64,000 bases of DNA from Limnoglobus roseus (GTDB lineage Bacteria; Planctomycetota; Planctomycetia; Gemmatales; Gemmataceae): NCBI RefSeq assembly GCF_008254045.1, contig NZ_CP042425.1:434001-498000 (forward strand), read 5' to 3'. Within the stretch, counting starts at the first letter, position 1. The number at the start of each line of letters is the position of its first letter. Position numbers and translations under genes: made by a program. Below are positions 16,760-25,975 of the stretch, in pieces. The notes under the pieces were generated by a model that was given only the letters and a program-made list of their open reading frames with translations, searched no databases and was not told the origin of the DNA.

Positions 16760-18610
16760 TCAACGGTCGAGACGGACGGCTCCCGGTGAATCTTGGCTGA
16801 GGCGGTAGGTGGCACGCCCCGAAATGTTCTGCCATTCCTGTGTGTTGACATCACGACCCGGCCACCGAACGGCGACGCGATCGACGTCGGCCGTCGGACC
16901 GAGGCCGAAGTACACGGCCGATTCACATTGGCTCAGGTAGCCGTGAGAGGGCGTCACGTACCGGCGTTGCACCGTGCCGCCAGCAAAGACCGTGACCTCC
17001 GCTCCGATCGCGTCGCGGTTCGTTCGCCCGTCGCCGACTAGCACCAACCGCACCCAGCCGTTGTCGTCCGGCGTTTCATTGCGGAACAAGCGGGCACGCC
17101 CCCCGTTCTCGGTCACCACGAGGTCGAGCTTCCCGTCGCCATCGTAGTCGAGGTACGCGCAGCCCCTTCCCACCATCGGCGGGAAGAGGTCGCCGCCTGT
17201 GGCGTTCTTTAGGGGGACGAACGTCTCGCGCGGCCGGCCGGTGTTCCAAAAGAGTTGGCCGGGTTGCGCGTGCGTCTGACCGGGTTGGGCCATCCCGATG
17301 TCCGGTTCGAGGTGGCCGTTGGCGGTGAACAGGTCCAGCCGCCCGTCGCGGTCGAAGTCGAAGAACACGGCCCCGAATTTCATCGGCCGCTGACTCGGAT
17401 GGCCCAAGCCGGCTTCCGCCGCAACGTCGGTAAAGAGAATCGGGTTCGGCTTCCGAAGGCGGAACAGCGAGTTCGGCTCGTGGGTGAAGTTCGCGACCAC
17501 GACCGTGAGTGCCCCCGGTGCGATCTCGCCCGCGTCGATACCCATGCCCCCGCGCGGGCGGCCGTCGGCGTAGGCAAGGCCAGCGAAGAGCCCCGCCTCT
17601 TGAAACACCCGGCCGCCGGTCGGGCCGGCTTGGTTATGGAAGAAGAAGTTTCGGACCGTGTCGTTCGCGACGATCACGTCCGGCCAGCCGTCACCGTCGG
17701 GATCGCACACGACCACGCCGAGTGCCTTCCCAACCGGGCGGGCGGGGTTGCCCGGTTCGGTGACGAGGACGCCGGCGGTGGCGGACACGTCTTCGAACCG
17801 CGTGCCGTCCACGTTGTGCAAGAGTTGGCACTGCGCACCGGGGAACTGTTGCGGCGGCACGTACGCCCTCCTCCCGCCGGGCAGCACGGCCGCGACGCCC
17901 AAATCGTGGGCCGGCGACCACGTCACGTAGTGGCACACGAAGAGGTCGAGCCGACCGTCGCCGTCGTAGTCCAGCCACGCGGCCGAGGAGGGGAACGAAA
18001 TCGGGTCCGCACGGCGGGCGAAGGCGACCGCCGACTCGTTCGGCCACTTCGACTCGTCCAAGCCCGCCGGCACGGTCACGTCTTCGAATCGCGTGCCGCC
18101 CACGTTGCGGAAGAGGCGGCTTCCGCCGATCGCCGTGATGAAAACGTCCGGCCACCCGTCGTTGTCGTAGTCCGCGACGGCCACACCCATGCCGTAGAGC
18201 GGGATGTCCAAGCCGCTCGCGGCGGTCACGTCTTCGAACGTACCATCGCCGCGGTTGCGGTACAGGGCTTGCGTCGCCCGGCCAAAGGCCGAGTTCGTGT
18301 CGCCCGGCCAAAGGCGACCGTTAACGAAGAACAGGTCCGGCCTTCCGTCGCGGTCGAAGTCGAGGACCGCGACGCCGGCCCCCATCGTTTCGGGCAAGAG
18401 TTTCTGACCCGCCCCACTGACGTGCCGGAAGCGAATCCCCGCACGGTCCGTGACATCGACGAACTTCGCATCAACGGGCGTGCCTTCCGGCGGCACAGAA
18501 GGCGGCCGAAGGGCGAATCCCACGGCGACGGCGAGTGCGATGAGGAGGGCGGACCCGAGGAGCCAGCGCGGGAGGCGGGATCGACGCTCGCGGGCGGGGT
18601 GGGAGGCCAT
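16760..18610 (-). CDS. CRTAC1-family FG-GAP/ASPIC-UnbV protein
   Basis: The 616-residue protein begins with a basic segment and a membrane helix (WLLGSALLIALAVAVGFAL), followed by FG-GAP repeats with calcium loops (VLDFDRDGRPDLFF, DYDNDGWPDVF, WLDYDGDGRLDLFV, DPDGDGWPDVIV, DFDRDGRLDLFT). It ends in an ASPIC/UnbV domain (VYFGLGPTADVDRVAVRWPG). ATG 18610 is preferred over an in-frame upstream codon because it directly precedes the basic/hydrophobic signal. It is divergent from the asparagine-synthetase-like operon with a 102-base shared control region, which hints at a functional link with the UnbV-like proteins encoded there. Confidence 0.88.
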   Translation of the reverse strand: MASHPARERRSRLPRWLLGSALLIALAVAVGFALRPPSVPPEGTPVDAKFVDVTDRAGIRFRHVSGAGQKLLPETMGAGVAVLDFDRDGRPDLFFVNGRLWPGDTNSAFGRATQALYRNRGDGTFEDVTAASGLDIPLYGMGVAVADYDNDGWPDVFITAIGGSRLFRNVGGTRFEDVTVPAGLDESKWPNESAVAFARRADPISFPSSAAWLDYDGDGRLDLFVCHYVTWSPAHDLGVAAVLPGGRRAYVPPQQFPGAQCQLLHNVDGTRFEDVSATAGVLVTEPGNPARPVGKALGVVVCDPDGDGWPDVIVANDTVRNFFFHNQAGPTGGRVFQEAGLFAGLAYADGRPRGGMGIDAGEIAPGALTVVVANFTHEPNSLFRLRKPNPILFTDVAAEAGLGHPSQRPMKFGAVFFDFDRDGRLDLFTANGHLEPDIGMAQPGQTHAQPGQLFWNTGRPRETFVPLKNATGGDLFPPMVGRGCAYLDYDGDGKLDLVVTENGGRARLFRNETPDDNGWVRLVLVGDGRTNRDAIGAEVTVFAGGTVQRRYVTPSHGYLSQCESAVYFGLGPTADVDRVAVRWPGRDVNTQEWQNISGRATYRLSQDSPGAVRLDR

Positions 18611-18639
18611 GCCGAATACGTTATCGCGCGGCCGCGGAG

Positions 18640-18670
18640 TTGCCGAGCGCCTTGCCCCGGCCACTATACT
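18640..18670 (+). promoter_or_regulatory. Candidate promoter of the asparagine-synthetase-like operon
   Basis: TTGCCG at 18640-18645 and TATACT at 18665-18670 are 19 bases apart, with the -10 box 42 bases before the first ATG. The -10 box is identical to that before tRNA-Ser. The spacer is slightly long for sigma-70. Confidence 0.45.
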
Positions 18671-18712
18671 GGCCTTGCCCCACCCCCCGCGTCAAACGCC
18701 GAGGCCCGACCC

Positions 18713-20056
18713 ATGCACCGCGCGATCCCGCTCTCGCGGGTGATCGACCTGACCGATCCCGCCCGGAGCCGGCCGTACAACATGACCGCCGAAGAAGCCC
18801 GCGCGGTGGTCGCCACCGGTGACGCCGCGGCCGTCGGCCGCATCGACGGCGAATTCGCCCTCGTCGCCCAACAGGGGAAAACGATTTACCTCGCCCGCAC
18901 CATCGGCCGGCTGTTGCGTTACTTCATCGCGAAGTGGACCGACGGGCCGATCCTGATCGTCGCCGACCGCATCGACGCCATCCGCGGCCAACTCGAAGCC
19001 CTCGACCTCGCGGACCAGTTCCACCCGTCGTACACCCGCATGGTGCCGGCCCACCACGTCACGCGGATCGAACTCGTCGGCTGCCCCGACCCGAACCCCA
19101 CCTACGCGCGATTCTTCGTCCCGACGCGCAACTCGCAACCCGCCGACCCAGCCGCCATCGGCGAACGGTACGTCGGTGCCGCGTTCAACGAGATTGTGCG
19201 GTGGCTCGACCGCGTGCCGAGTGGCGAGCCGCTCGGCGTCTGCTTCTCCGGCGGCATCGACAGTGGAGCGGTGTTCCTGCTGACGTACCACGCCCTGCTC
19301 CGTCGCGGCGACAGCCCGGCCCGGCTCAAGGCGTTCACGCTCGCCGTGGACGGCGGCGGCCCGGATGTGGAGCAGGCCCGCGCGTTCCTCGCCCGCCTCG
19401 GGTTGGAGTTATTCCTGGAACCGATCCCCGTGCCGGCTGCGGGCGTGAAGATCGAAGACGCGATCCGGGTGATCGAGGACTACAAGCCGCTCGACGTACA
19501 GTCCGCCGCGATGGCTCTGGCCCTGTGCCACGGCGTGCGGGTGCGGTACCCGGAATGGAAGTACCTGCTCGACGGCGACGGCGGCGACGAGAATTTGAAG
19601 GACTACCCGATCGAGGACAACCCGGAGCTGACCATCCGCAGCGTGCTGAACAACCTGATGCTGTACCAGGAGGGGTGGGGCGTCGGGGCCATCAAGCACT
19701 CGCTGACGTACTCCGGCGGGCAGAGCCGCGGGTACGCCCGCACCTACGCCCCGCTCGCGGCGACCGGCTTCACGGGGCTAAGCCCGTTCGTCTGCCCGCC
19801 GGTGATCGCCGTGGCCGAGGGGATACCGTTCATCGAACTGACCGGTTGGGATCACGACCGGCTGTACGCACTGAAGGGCGAGGTGGTCGCGGCCGGCGTG
19901 AAGGCCGTGACCGGCCTCGACATGCCGGTCTTCCCGAAGCGGCGGTTCCAACACGGGGCAGCGAACCGCCCCGGCGAGTTGTTCCCGACGCACCCGGCCG
20001 CGTACCGCCGGATTTACCAGAGGGTGTATGACGCCGGTGCCGCTGCTGTCGGATGA
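18713..20056 (+). CDS. Asparagine-synthetase-like PP-loop enzyme without a catalytic glutaminase cysteine
   Basis: The 447-residue protein has a C-terminal asparagine-synthase domain with the ATP-pyrophosphatase loop SGGIDSG (residues 179-185) and DGDGGDEN. The N-terminal 120 residues keep the layout of a class II amidotransferase domain (AAAVGRIDGEFALVAQQG) but start MHRA, with no Cys2 to attack glutamine. It may therefore use ammonia or another amine, or form an amide or lactam as beta-lactam synthetase does. It is the first of six packed plus-strand genes and overlaps the radical SAM gene by 29 bases. A longer frame runs upstream but is antisense to the CRTAC1 gene and was rejected. Substrate unknown. 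Confidence 0.85.
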   Translation: MHRAIPLSRVIDLTDPARSRPYNMTAEEARAVVATGDAAAVGRIDGEFALVAQQGKTIYLARTIGRLLRYFIAKWTDGPILIVADRIDAIRGQLEALDLADQFHPSYTRMVPAHHVTRIELVGCPDPNPTYARFFVPTRNSQPADPAAIGERYVGAAFNEIVRWLDRVPSGEPLGVCFSGGIDSGAVFLLTYHALLRRGDSPARLKAFTLAVDGGGPDVEQARAFLARLGLELFLEPIPVPAAGVKIEDAIRVIEDYKPLDVQSAAMALALCHGVRVRYPEWKYLLDGDGGDENLKDYPIEDNPELTIRSVLNNLMLYQEGWGVGAIKHSLTYSGGQSRGYARTYAPLAATGFTGLSPFVCPPVIAVAEGIPFIELTGWDHDRLYALKGEVVAAGVKAVTGLDMPVFPKRRFQHGAANRPGELFPTHPAAYRRIYQRVYDAGAAAVG

Positions 20057-20936
20057 CGCCATCCTCGCCCGCCGGCCGGCCCGCAACGTCGTGTCCGCGG
20101 ACCGGCCGTACGCCTGGCTCGTCGAGCCGGAAGCCGCGGCCGGCGATCGCGTGGTGGACGTGGCGACGGTGTTCCTGACCAACCGCGAGTGCCCGTTCCG
20201 CTGCGTCATGTGCGACCTGTGGAAGAACACGCTGACCGCGTCCGTCGCGCCGGGGCAGATTCCCGAACAGATTCGCTGGGCACTGGAACAACTCCCGCCG
20301 GCACGACACCTGAAGCTGTACAACGCCGGCAGTTTCTTCGACGCGAAGGCGATCCCCCCGGTGGACGACGCCGAGATCGCGCGACTGGCCCAACCGTTCG
20401 AGCGGGTGATCGTCGAGTGCCACCCGAAGCTCGTCGGCCGCCGGTGCTTCGAGTTTCGCGAACGGCTGACTGGCGAGTTGGAAGTCGCGATGGGGCTGGA
20501 GACGGTCCACCCGGACGTGCTGCCGCGACTGAACAAGCAGATGACGCTCGACGACTTCGCCCGAGCCGCGCGCGACCTTCGCGCCGCGGGGATCGGGGTG
20601 CGGGCATTCATCCTGGTGCGGCCGCCGTTCCTCACCAACACCGAAGGGCTAGTCTGGGCGAAGCGGTCGCTCGACTTCGCGTTCGCGCACGGCGTCGAGT
20701 GTTGCAGCCTGATCCCCACCCGCGACGGCAACGGCACGATGGAAGAACTCGCGCACGCCGGCCACTTCGCCCCGCCGTCGCTCGACGCGCTGGAAGCGGC
20801 GATGGAGTACGGGCTGTCGCTGCGAGCCGGGCGGGTGTTCGCGGACCTGTGGGGCATCGGCCAGCGCGCACCCGGTGATGCGAACCGCGTGTCCCGGCTC
20901 GCCCGGATGAACCTCTCGCAGAGGGCCGAGCCGTGA
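20028..20936 (+). CDS. Radical SAM enzyme, substrate unknown
   Basis: The 302-residue protein holds the radical SAM [4Fe-4S] motif Cys55-x3-Cys59-x2-Cys62 (CPFRCVMC) directly after a beta strand (VATVFLTNRE). Downstream are HLKLYNAGSFF, VIVECHPKL and VAMGLETVHPDVLPRLNKQM, typical of the partial TIM barrel in Elp3/MiaB-related and archaeosine-type radical SAM proteins. No extra Cys-rich SPASM domain is seen. It probably generates a 5'-deoxyadenosyl radical to modify a small molecule or peptide. It overlaps both neighbours (29 bases upstream, GTGA downstream), so its product acts together with the asparagine-synthetase-like and flavin enzymes. An AGAGGG stretch precedes the ATG. Confidence 0.87.
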   Translation: MTPVPLLSDDAILARRPARNVVSADRPYAWLVEPEAAAGDRVVDVATVFLTNRECPFRCVMCDLWKNTLTASVAPGQIPEQIRWALEQLPPARHLKLYNAGSFFDAKAIPPVDDAEIARLAQPFERVIVECHPKLVGRRCFEFRERLTGELEVAMGLETVHPDVLPRLNKQMTLDDFARAARDLRAAGIGVRAFILVRPPFLTNTEGLVWAKRSLDFAFAHGVECCSLIPTRDGNGTMEELAHAGHFAPPSLDALEAAMEYGLSLRAGRVFADLWGIGQRAPGDANRVSRLARMNLSQRAEP

Positions 20937-22444
20937 CGCGGTTCGACTGCGACCTGGTCGTCCTCGGCTCCGGCTTCGGCGGGACGCTACTGGCCACCAT
21001 CGCCCGGAAACTCGGATACTCAGTCGTCCTCCTCGAACGCGACCGCCACCCGCGGTTCGCCATCGGCGAGTCCTCGACGCCGCTCTCCAACTACAAGCTC
21101 GCACAACTCGCGGATCACATCGGCCTCGACTGGCTCCGCCCGTTCGCCCGGTACGGCACCTGGACGGCGACCCACCCCGAGATCACCCGCGGGCTGAAGC
21201 GGGGGTTCAGTTTCTTTCGCCATGAGCGAAGCCGTCCGTTCGCCCCGCGGAACGATGGCAGCAACGCCCTGCTGGTGGCGGCCAGCCCCAACGACCTCGA
21301 TTCCGACACGCACTGGCTGCGGTCGGAGTTCGATGCGCACGTCGTCGCCAAGGCCGTCGAATCGGGCGTGCCGTACCTCGACGAGTGCGAAGCCGGGCAA
21401 ATCCGGCACGACGCCCGCGGGTGGGAGTTGCACGGCACGCGGCCCGACGGCGAGGTTCGCGTTCACGCCAAGTTACTCGTAGACGCTACGGGCACCGGGC
21501 GAGTGCTGGCCGACGCGCTGGCAATTCCGTCGGTCGATCCGGCCGACCTGCGGGTGCGGTCGCGGGCGATCTACTCGCACTTCACCGGCGTCGCCCGGTG
21601 GCAGGACTTGCTCGAAAACGAGTGCGGCCCCGCGGCCACGGCCGCTCACCCGTACCGGTGCGACGACGCGGCACTCCATCAAATCATCGACGGCGGGTGG
21701 ATGTGGATACTCCGCTTCGACAACGGCATCACGAGTGTCGGGTTCTCGCTCGACCCTAATGTCCACCCCCTCCGGCCGGACGAGACGGCGGACGAGGAGT
21801 GGCGACGCCTACTGGCCGCGTACCCGTCGCTCGCGCGGCAGTTCGCGCGGGCGGAACCGGTCCGGCCGTTCGTTCGCACCGGGCGGTTGCAGCGGCGGTT
21901 CGCTCAGGCCGCCGGGCCGGACTGGGCGATGCTGCCGCACACCGCCGGGTTCCTCGACGCCTGGCTCAGCCCTGGTATCGCACAGACGTTGTTCGCGGTG
22001 AACCGCCTCGGCCGCGTCTTGGCCGATGAACGAACCGACCGCGGTCGCGAACGCCGCTTCCTGGAGTATGACCAGACCGTGCGGCGAGAACTCGCGTGGG
22101 TGGACGAGATCACCGGGACGTGCTTCGATTGCTTCGACCGCTTCCCGGTTCTCGCGACGGTGGCGATGGTCTACTTCGTGGCCGCAATCTACTGTGAGGA
22201 ACGCGAACGGACTGGTGAAGCCGGGGCCGACGCCGCGTTCTTACTCGCTGACCACCCGGAGTTCCGCGAAATCGCCGACCGAATCTTTCGGACGGCCCGC
22301 CGCGTCCCGGTCCGCGACGCCGCAGCGTTTATGGGCGACGTGCGGAAACAGATCTCGCCGTACAACCTCGCCGGACTGTGCGACCCGGCGCGATACAACA
22401 TGTACCCGTTCGTCGCGGGCGGTTTCGCCCCGCCGGGCGGGTGA
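20933..22444 (+). CDS. Flavin-dependent halogenase-like monooxygenase
   Basis: The 503-residue protein starts at GTG overlapping the previous stop. The FAD-binding GSGFGG lies at residues 12-17 (LVVLGSGFGGTLLATIARKLG), followed by GESSTP. GLKRGFSFF has Lys89 where tryptophan halogenases have the catalytic lysine in AFKAAIKF. Trp256-x-Trp258 in GGWMWILRF resembles the halogenase WxWxIP motif but lacks the proline. A second FAD contact is LLVDATGTGR. It probably hydroxylates, halogenates or oxidises the product of the neighbouring enzymes. No flavin reductase is encoded nearby. Halogenation is an inference from these partial motifs; a plain geranylgeranyl-reductase-type oxidoreductase is possible. 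Confidence 0.8.
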   Translation: MTRFDCDLVVLGSGFGGTLLATIARKLGYSVVLLERDRHPRFAIGESSTPLSNYKLAQLADHIGLDWLRPFARYGTWTATHPEITRGLKRGFSFFRHERSRPFAPRNDGSNALLVAASPNDLDSDTHWLRSEFDAHVVAKAVESGVPYLDECEAGQIRHDARGWELHGTRPDGEVRVHAKLLVDATGTGRVLADALAIPSVDPADLRVRSRAIYSHFTGVARWQDLLENECGPAATAAHPYRCDDAALHQIIDGGWMWILRFDNGITSVGFSLDPNVHPLRPDETADEEWRRLLAAYPSLARQFARAEPVRPFVRTGRLQRRFAQAAGPDWAMLPHTAGFLDAWLSPGIAQTLFAVNRLGRVLADERTDRGRERRFLEYDQTVRRELAWVDEITGTCFDCFDRFPVLATVAMVYFVAAIYCEERERTGEAGADAAFLLADHPEFREIADRIFRTARRVPVRDAAAFMGDVRKQISPYNLAGLCDPARYNMYPFVAGGFAPPGG

Positions 22445-22474
22445 GGCTCGCGTTCCCTCTCCCTCGGTCGCGTC

Positions 22475-25400
22475 ATGCTCTCCGTCGTCCGCCGAAACAA
22501 ATCCGTTGCCATCGCCGCCGCGGTCCTCGCCCTGGTCGCGGCCGGCGCGGTCGTTTATTTCGTGACAAACCGCCGCCCGCCCGCCTTGCCCGGGCCGGGT
22601 GACCCCACTTACGAACAGTACGTGGACGCCTTCGAACTCGGCGGCGCGGCCCTCGACGTGGAAGTCGTGGACGTGGCCGAGCAGAACCTCAACCGCGCGA
22701 TCGACCTCATTCCCCAGGAGCCGGCCGCGTGGGTGAACCGCGCACTGCTCGACCTCCGAACGGGGCGGCGGCCGGAAGCCGAGCGAGACTTGACACAGGC
22801 AGAGAAGCTGGCCCCGGGCAACGTCGCGGTGGTGAAACTGCGTGCCTTCTATGAGGAGAACCGCGGGCGGTTCTCCGAGGCGGCGGAGGGCCTGCGCAAA
22901 GTCGTCGGGGACGAGCCGGGCGACGTCGAAACGGCGTACTTCTACGCCCAGCTGATTAAGCGGGAGCAGAAGCCGGGCAGCGACGCCGAATACCAGAAGG
23001 TAATTGAACTGATTCTGACCGTCCGCCCCGACAACCGGCACCTGCTCATCGAGCGGTTGCTCGCCGCGGTCCGACGGTCCGACGGTGCGGCCGTGACCGA
23101 CTCGCTGGCGCGGTTGCGGGCGCAAGCCCCGACCTGGACCAACCAGGGCGAGCAAACCCGGGCCGCGTTCGCGGACTTGGAGAAGGCGGCCGCCGGACCG
23201 CCCGGCGAGGCGGTGCTGGACGCCGCCATCCCCTTTACGAACCTGTACCGTGCCCAGCCGGACTACGCCGTCAGTGCCGACGAAGTGTCGGCCCGCGGCT
23301 ACCGCGGCCGGCCGATGAGAACCTTCCTCAAGCTCGCACAGCCGCGGCCGACCCCGGCCCCGCCGGACCTGGATATCGCCTTCCGCCCCGAGCCAGTGGC
23401 CGACGCACCCGTGGGCAAGTGGGACATTGTTCTTCCGGTCTGGCCGAACGGCACTGGGAACCCCATCGTGTTCCTGGCGAACGCTACGGAAATCCGCCGC
23501 GTGGGAAGTTCGGCCGTACTGCCGTCCCGGCCGCTCGCGCTGGACGGGCTTGTGCCGCTCGACTGGAACAACGACTTCCGGGTCGATCTGCTGGTGGCCG
23601 GACCGGGCGGCCTGTTGTTCTACGAGCAGGGGCCGGACGGGACCTTCCTTGACACGACCGCGAAGACCAAGTTACCGCCCGAAGTGGTCACGGGCGACTA
23701 CGCCGCGGTCCTCGCAGCCGACGTGGACCTGGACGGCGACCTGGACATTCTCCTTGCGCGGCGGACCGGGCCGCCGCTGCTGTTGCGGAACAACTTCGAC
23801 GGCACGTTCGCGGCCCAGCCAATCTTCCCCGAAGCCCGCGACGTGCGGGCGTTCGCCTGGGCCGACCTCGACGCCGACGGTGCCCCCGACGCCGTGGTCC
23901 TGGACGCGCAGGGGAAGCTGGCCGCCTTCGCCAACGAGCGGTCCGGGCAGTTCCGGCCGTGGCCGACGCCGCTCCCGGACGGCCGGTTCCTGGCCGTGAC
24001 GGTTTCGGACGCGAATGATGACGGCGTTCTAACCCTCGTCGCCCTCCGGGCCGACGGCGCGATCCTCCGCATCGGCGACCAGAAGAAGCGCAGCGGTTGG
24101 GGCGTCGCGGAACTCGGTCGGTGGGAAGTCCCACCCGACACGGCCCCGGGGTCGGTCCGGCTGTTGATCGGCGATCTCGATAACAACGGCGTCGCCGACC
24201 TGATCGTGTCCGGCCCAACCAGCGGGGCGGCGTGGCTGGGGTCCGGTGGCGGAGCGTTCGTGAGATTGCCGGCCGCGGTGCCGCCGCGCGTGGCGGCGGC
24301 CGTGAACTTCGACGGCCGTGGGCGGATCGACTTATTCGCGCTCGACGCCGACGGCCGGCCGGTCCGCTTCCGCAACGCGGGGCCGAAGAACTACCACTGG
24401 CAAACGGTGCGATTCCGGGCCGCGCAAGGCGAGGTCACGGGCGACAACCGCATCAACTCCTTCGGCATCGGCGGGGAGATCGAGTTCCGCACCGGCACGC
24501 ACGTCGTGAAAGCCCCGGTCGTCGGCCCGGTCGTCCACCTCGGCCTCGGTGAGCGGTCGCGGTGCGACATCCTGCGAATCGTCTGGCCGAACGGCAGTTC
24601 GCAGACGGAGTTCGGCCGGCCGATCGACCAGACCGTCGTGGCCGAGCAGCGACTAAAGGGATCGTGCCCGTTCCTGTTCGCCTGGAACGGCGAGCGGTTC
24701 GCCTTCGTCACCGACTTCATGTGGAGCACGCCGCTCGGCATGTACATCAACGCCCAGGACCAGGGCGGATTCCTTCAGACAACCGAATGGGTCAAGGTCT
24801 GCGGCGACCAACTCGTGCCGAAGGACGGGCAGTACGAGGTTCGCGTGAACGCGAACCTGTGGGAGACGCACTACTTCGACCACCTGGCGCTGAAGGTCGT
24901 CGATCACCCGGCCGACACGGAACTGTTCGCAGACGAGCGGTTCATGCTGGTGCCGTCGAAGCCGAGGTACCACCTGACGGGGCCGACGCGGCCGGTGGCC
25001 CGCGCGCTCGAGCACCGCGGCGCGGACGTGACGGAGATCGTCCGCGCGATCGACAGCAAATACCTGGACCACGCTGGCCGCGGTCGGTATCAGGGCATCA
25101 CGACCGACCACTGGGTCGAAGTCGATCTGGGCGACGACGCCCCGCGGACCGGCCCGGTGTACCTGATCGCCCGCGGCTGGGTGCATCCAACCGACAGTTC
25201 GGTGAACTACGCCATCGAACAAGGAGAACATACTCGCCCGCGGGCGCTGTCGCTGGAGGTGCCGGACGGCAAGGGTGGGTGGAAGGTGGTGGACGGCAAA
25301 GTCGGCTTCCCCGCGGGGAAGCACAAGACGGTCACGCTCCGCCTTGATGGGCTAGACGGGCCGGGCGTCGCGCGGCGGGTCCGGCTTCGCACGAACATGG

Positions 25401-25975
25401 AAATCTACTGGGACGCGATCCACTACGCCGTCGGCCGCGACGAGGCCCCGCGGACCGAAACGGAACTCGCCCCGGCCGTCGCGGACCTGCACTTTCGTGG
25501 TATCGTGGCGATGTCGCAGGCCGACCCGAGTTCGCCGGAACTGCCGGACTACGACCGCGTCGTGCAGACCGGTCAGCCGTGGCGGGACTTGATCGGCCAT
25601 CACACCCGCTTCGGCGACGTCCGCGAACTGGTGGCGAAGGTGGACGATCGGTACGCGATCCTGACGGCCGGCGACGAGATCACCCTGCGGTTCGCCGTGC
25701 CGCCGCCCCCGCCACCGGGGTGGACGCGGGACTTCCTCTGGGCCAGCGACGGGTGGGTGAAGGACGGCGATCTGAACACGCGGTTCGGTAAGACCGTACT
25801 ACCCTTGCCGGCCCACGACATGCCGAACTACGTTATCCCGCCGACGCGGCTGGAAGACGACCCGGTGTACCGCCGACACAAGAAGGACTGGGACGTGTTC
25901 CACACGCGGTACGTGACGCCGGCCGTCTACGAGCGCGGCCTTCGGGCCTTCCGGCCACGGGAGAAGTCACCATGA
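22475..25975 (+). CDS. Large TPR / FG-GAP / ASPIC-UnbV protein with extra C-terminal domain
   Basis: The 1166-residue protein has an N-terminal membrane helix (VAIAAAVLALVAAGAVVYFV), TPR-like repeats (about 35-230), an FG-GAP propeller (about 290-650, with DVDLDGDLDILLA and DADGAPDAVVLD), and an ASPIC/UnbV-like segment (about 655-720, LGLGERSRCDILRIVWPNG). A roughly 430-residue C-terminal domain starts SCPFLFAWNGERFAFVTDFMWS. I do not recognise this last domain by name; its conserved opening suggests a distinct extracytoplasmic module. It lies 30 bases after the flavin enzyme gene and overlaps the UnbV gene by four bases. Role unknown; it may be the exported partner or scaffold of the pathway. 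Confidence 0.85.
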   Translation: MLSVVRRNKSVAIAAAVLALVAAGAVVYFVTNRRPPALPGPGDPTYEQYVDAFELGGAALDVEVVDVAEQNLNRAIDLIPQEPAAWVNRALLDLRTGRRPEAERDLTQAEKLAPGNVAVVKLRAFYEENRGRFSEAAEGLRKVVGDEPGDVETAYFYAQLIKREQKPGSDAEYQKVIELILTVRPDNRHLLIERLLAAVRRSDGAAVTDSLARLRAQAPTWTNQGEQTRAAFADLEKAAAGPPGEAVLDAAIPFTNLYRAQPDYAVSADEVSARGYRGRPMRTFLKLAQPRPTPAPPDLDIAFRPEPVADAPVGKWDIVLPVWPNGTGNPIVFLANATEIRRVGSSAVLPSRPLALDGLVPLDWNNDFRVDLLVAGPGGLLFYEQGPDGTFLDTTAKTKLPPEVVTGDYAAVLAADVDLDGDLDILLARRTGPPLLLRNNFDGTFAAQPIFPEARDVRAFAWADLDADGAPDAVVLDAQGKLAAFANERSGQFRPWPTPLPDGRFLAVTVSDANDDGVLTLVALRADGAILRIGDQKKRSGWGVAELGRWEVPPDTAPGSVRLLIGDLDNNGVADLIVSGPTSGAAWLGSGGGAFVRLPAAVPPRVAAAVNFDGRGRIDLFALDADGRPVRFRNAGPKNYHWQTVRFRAAQGEVTGDNRINSFGIGGEIEFRTGTHVVKAPVVGPVVHLGLGERSRCDILRIVWPNGSSQTEFGRPIDQTVVAEQRLKGSCPFLFAWNGERFAFVTDFMWSTPLGMYINAQDQGGFLQTTEWVKVCGDQLVPKDGQYEVRVNANLWETHYFDHLALKVVDHPADTELFADERFMLVPSKPRYHLTGPTRPVARALEHRGADVTEIVRAIDSKYLDHAGRGRYQGITTDHWVEVDLGDDAPRTGPVYLIARGWVHPTDSSVNYAIEQGEHTRPRALSLEVPDGKGGWKVVDGKVGFPAGKHKTVTLRLDGLDGPGVARRVRLRTNMEIYWDAIHYAVGRDEAPRTETELAPAVADLHFRGIVAMSQADPSSPELPDYDRVVQTGQPWRDLIGHHTRFGDVRELVAKVDDRYAILTAGDEITLRFAVPPPPPPGWTRDFLWASDGWVKDGDLNTRFGKTVLPLPAHDMPNYVIPPTRLEDDPVYRRHKKDWDVFHTRYVTPAVYERGLRAFRPREKSP

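Noticed and set aside
17255..18712. Upstream in-frame extension of the asparagine-synthetase-like gene by 486 codons
   Set aside because: It is antisense to a clear CRTAC1 gene, is rich in Arg/Gly/Val without family similarity, and a promoter and proper start lie at 18640-18713.
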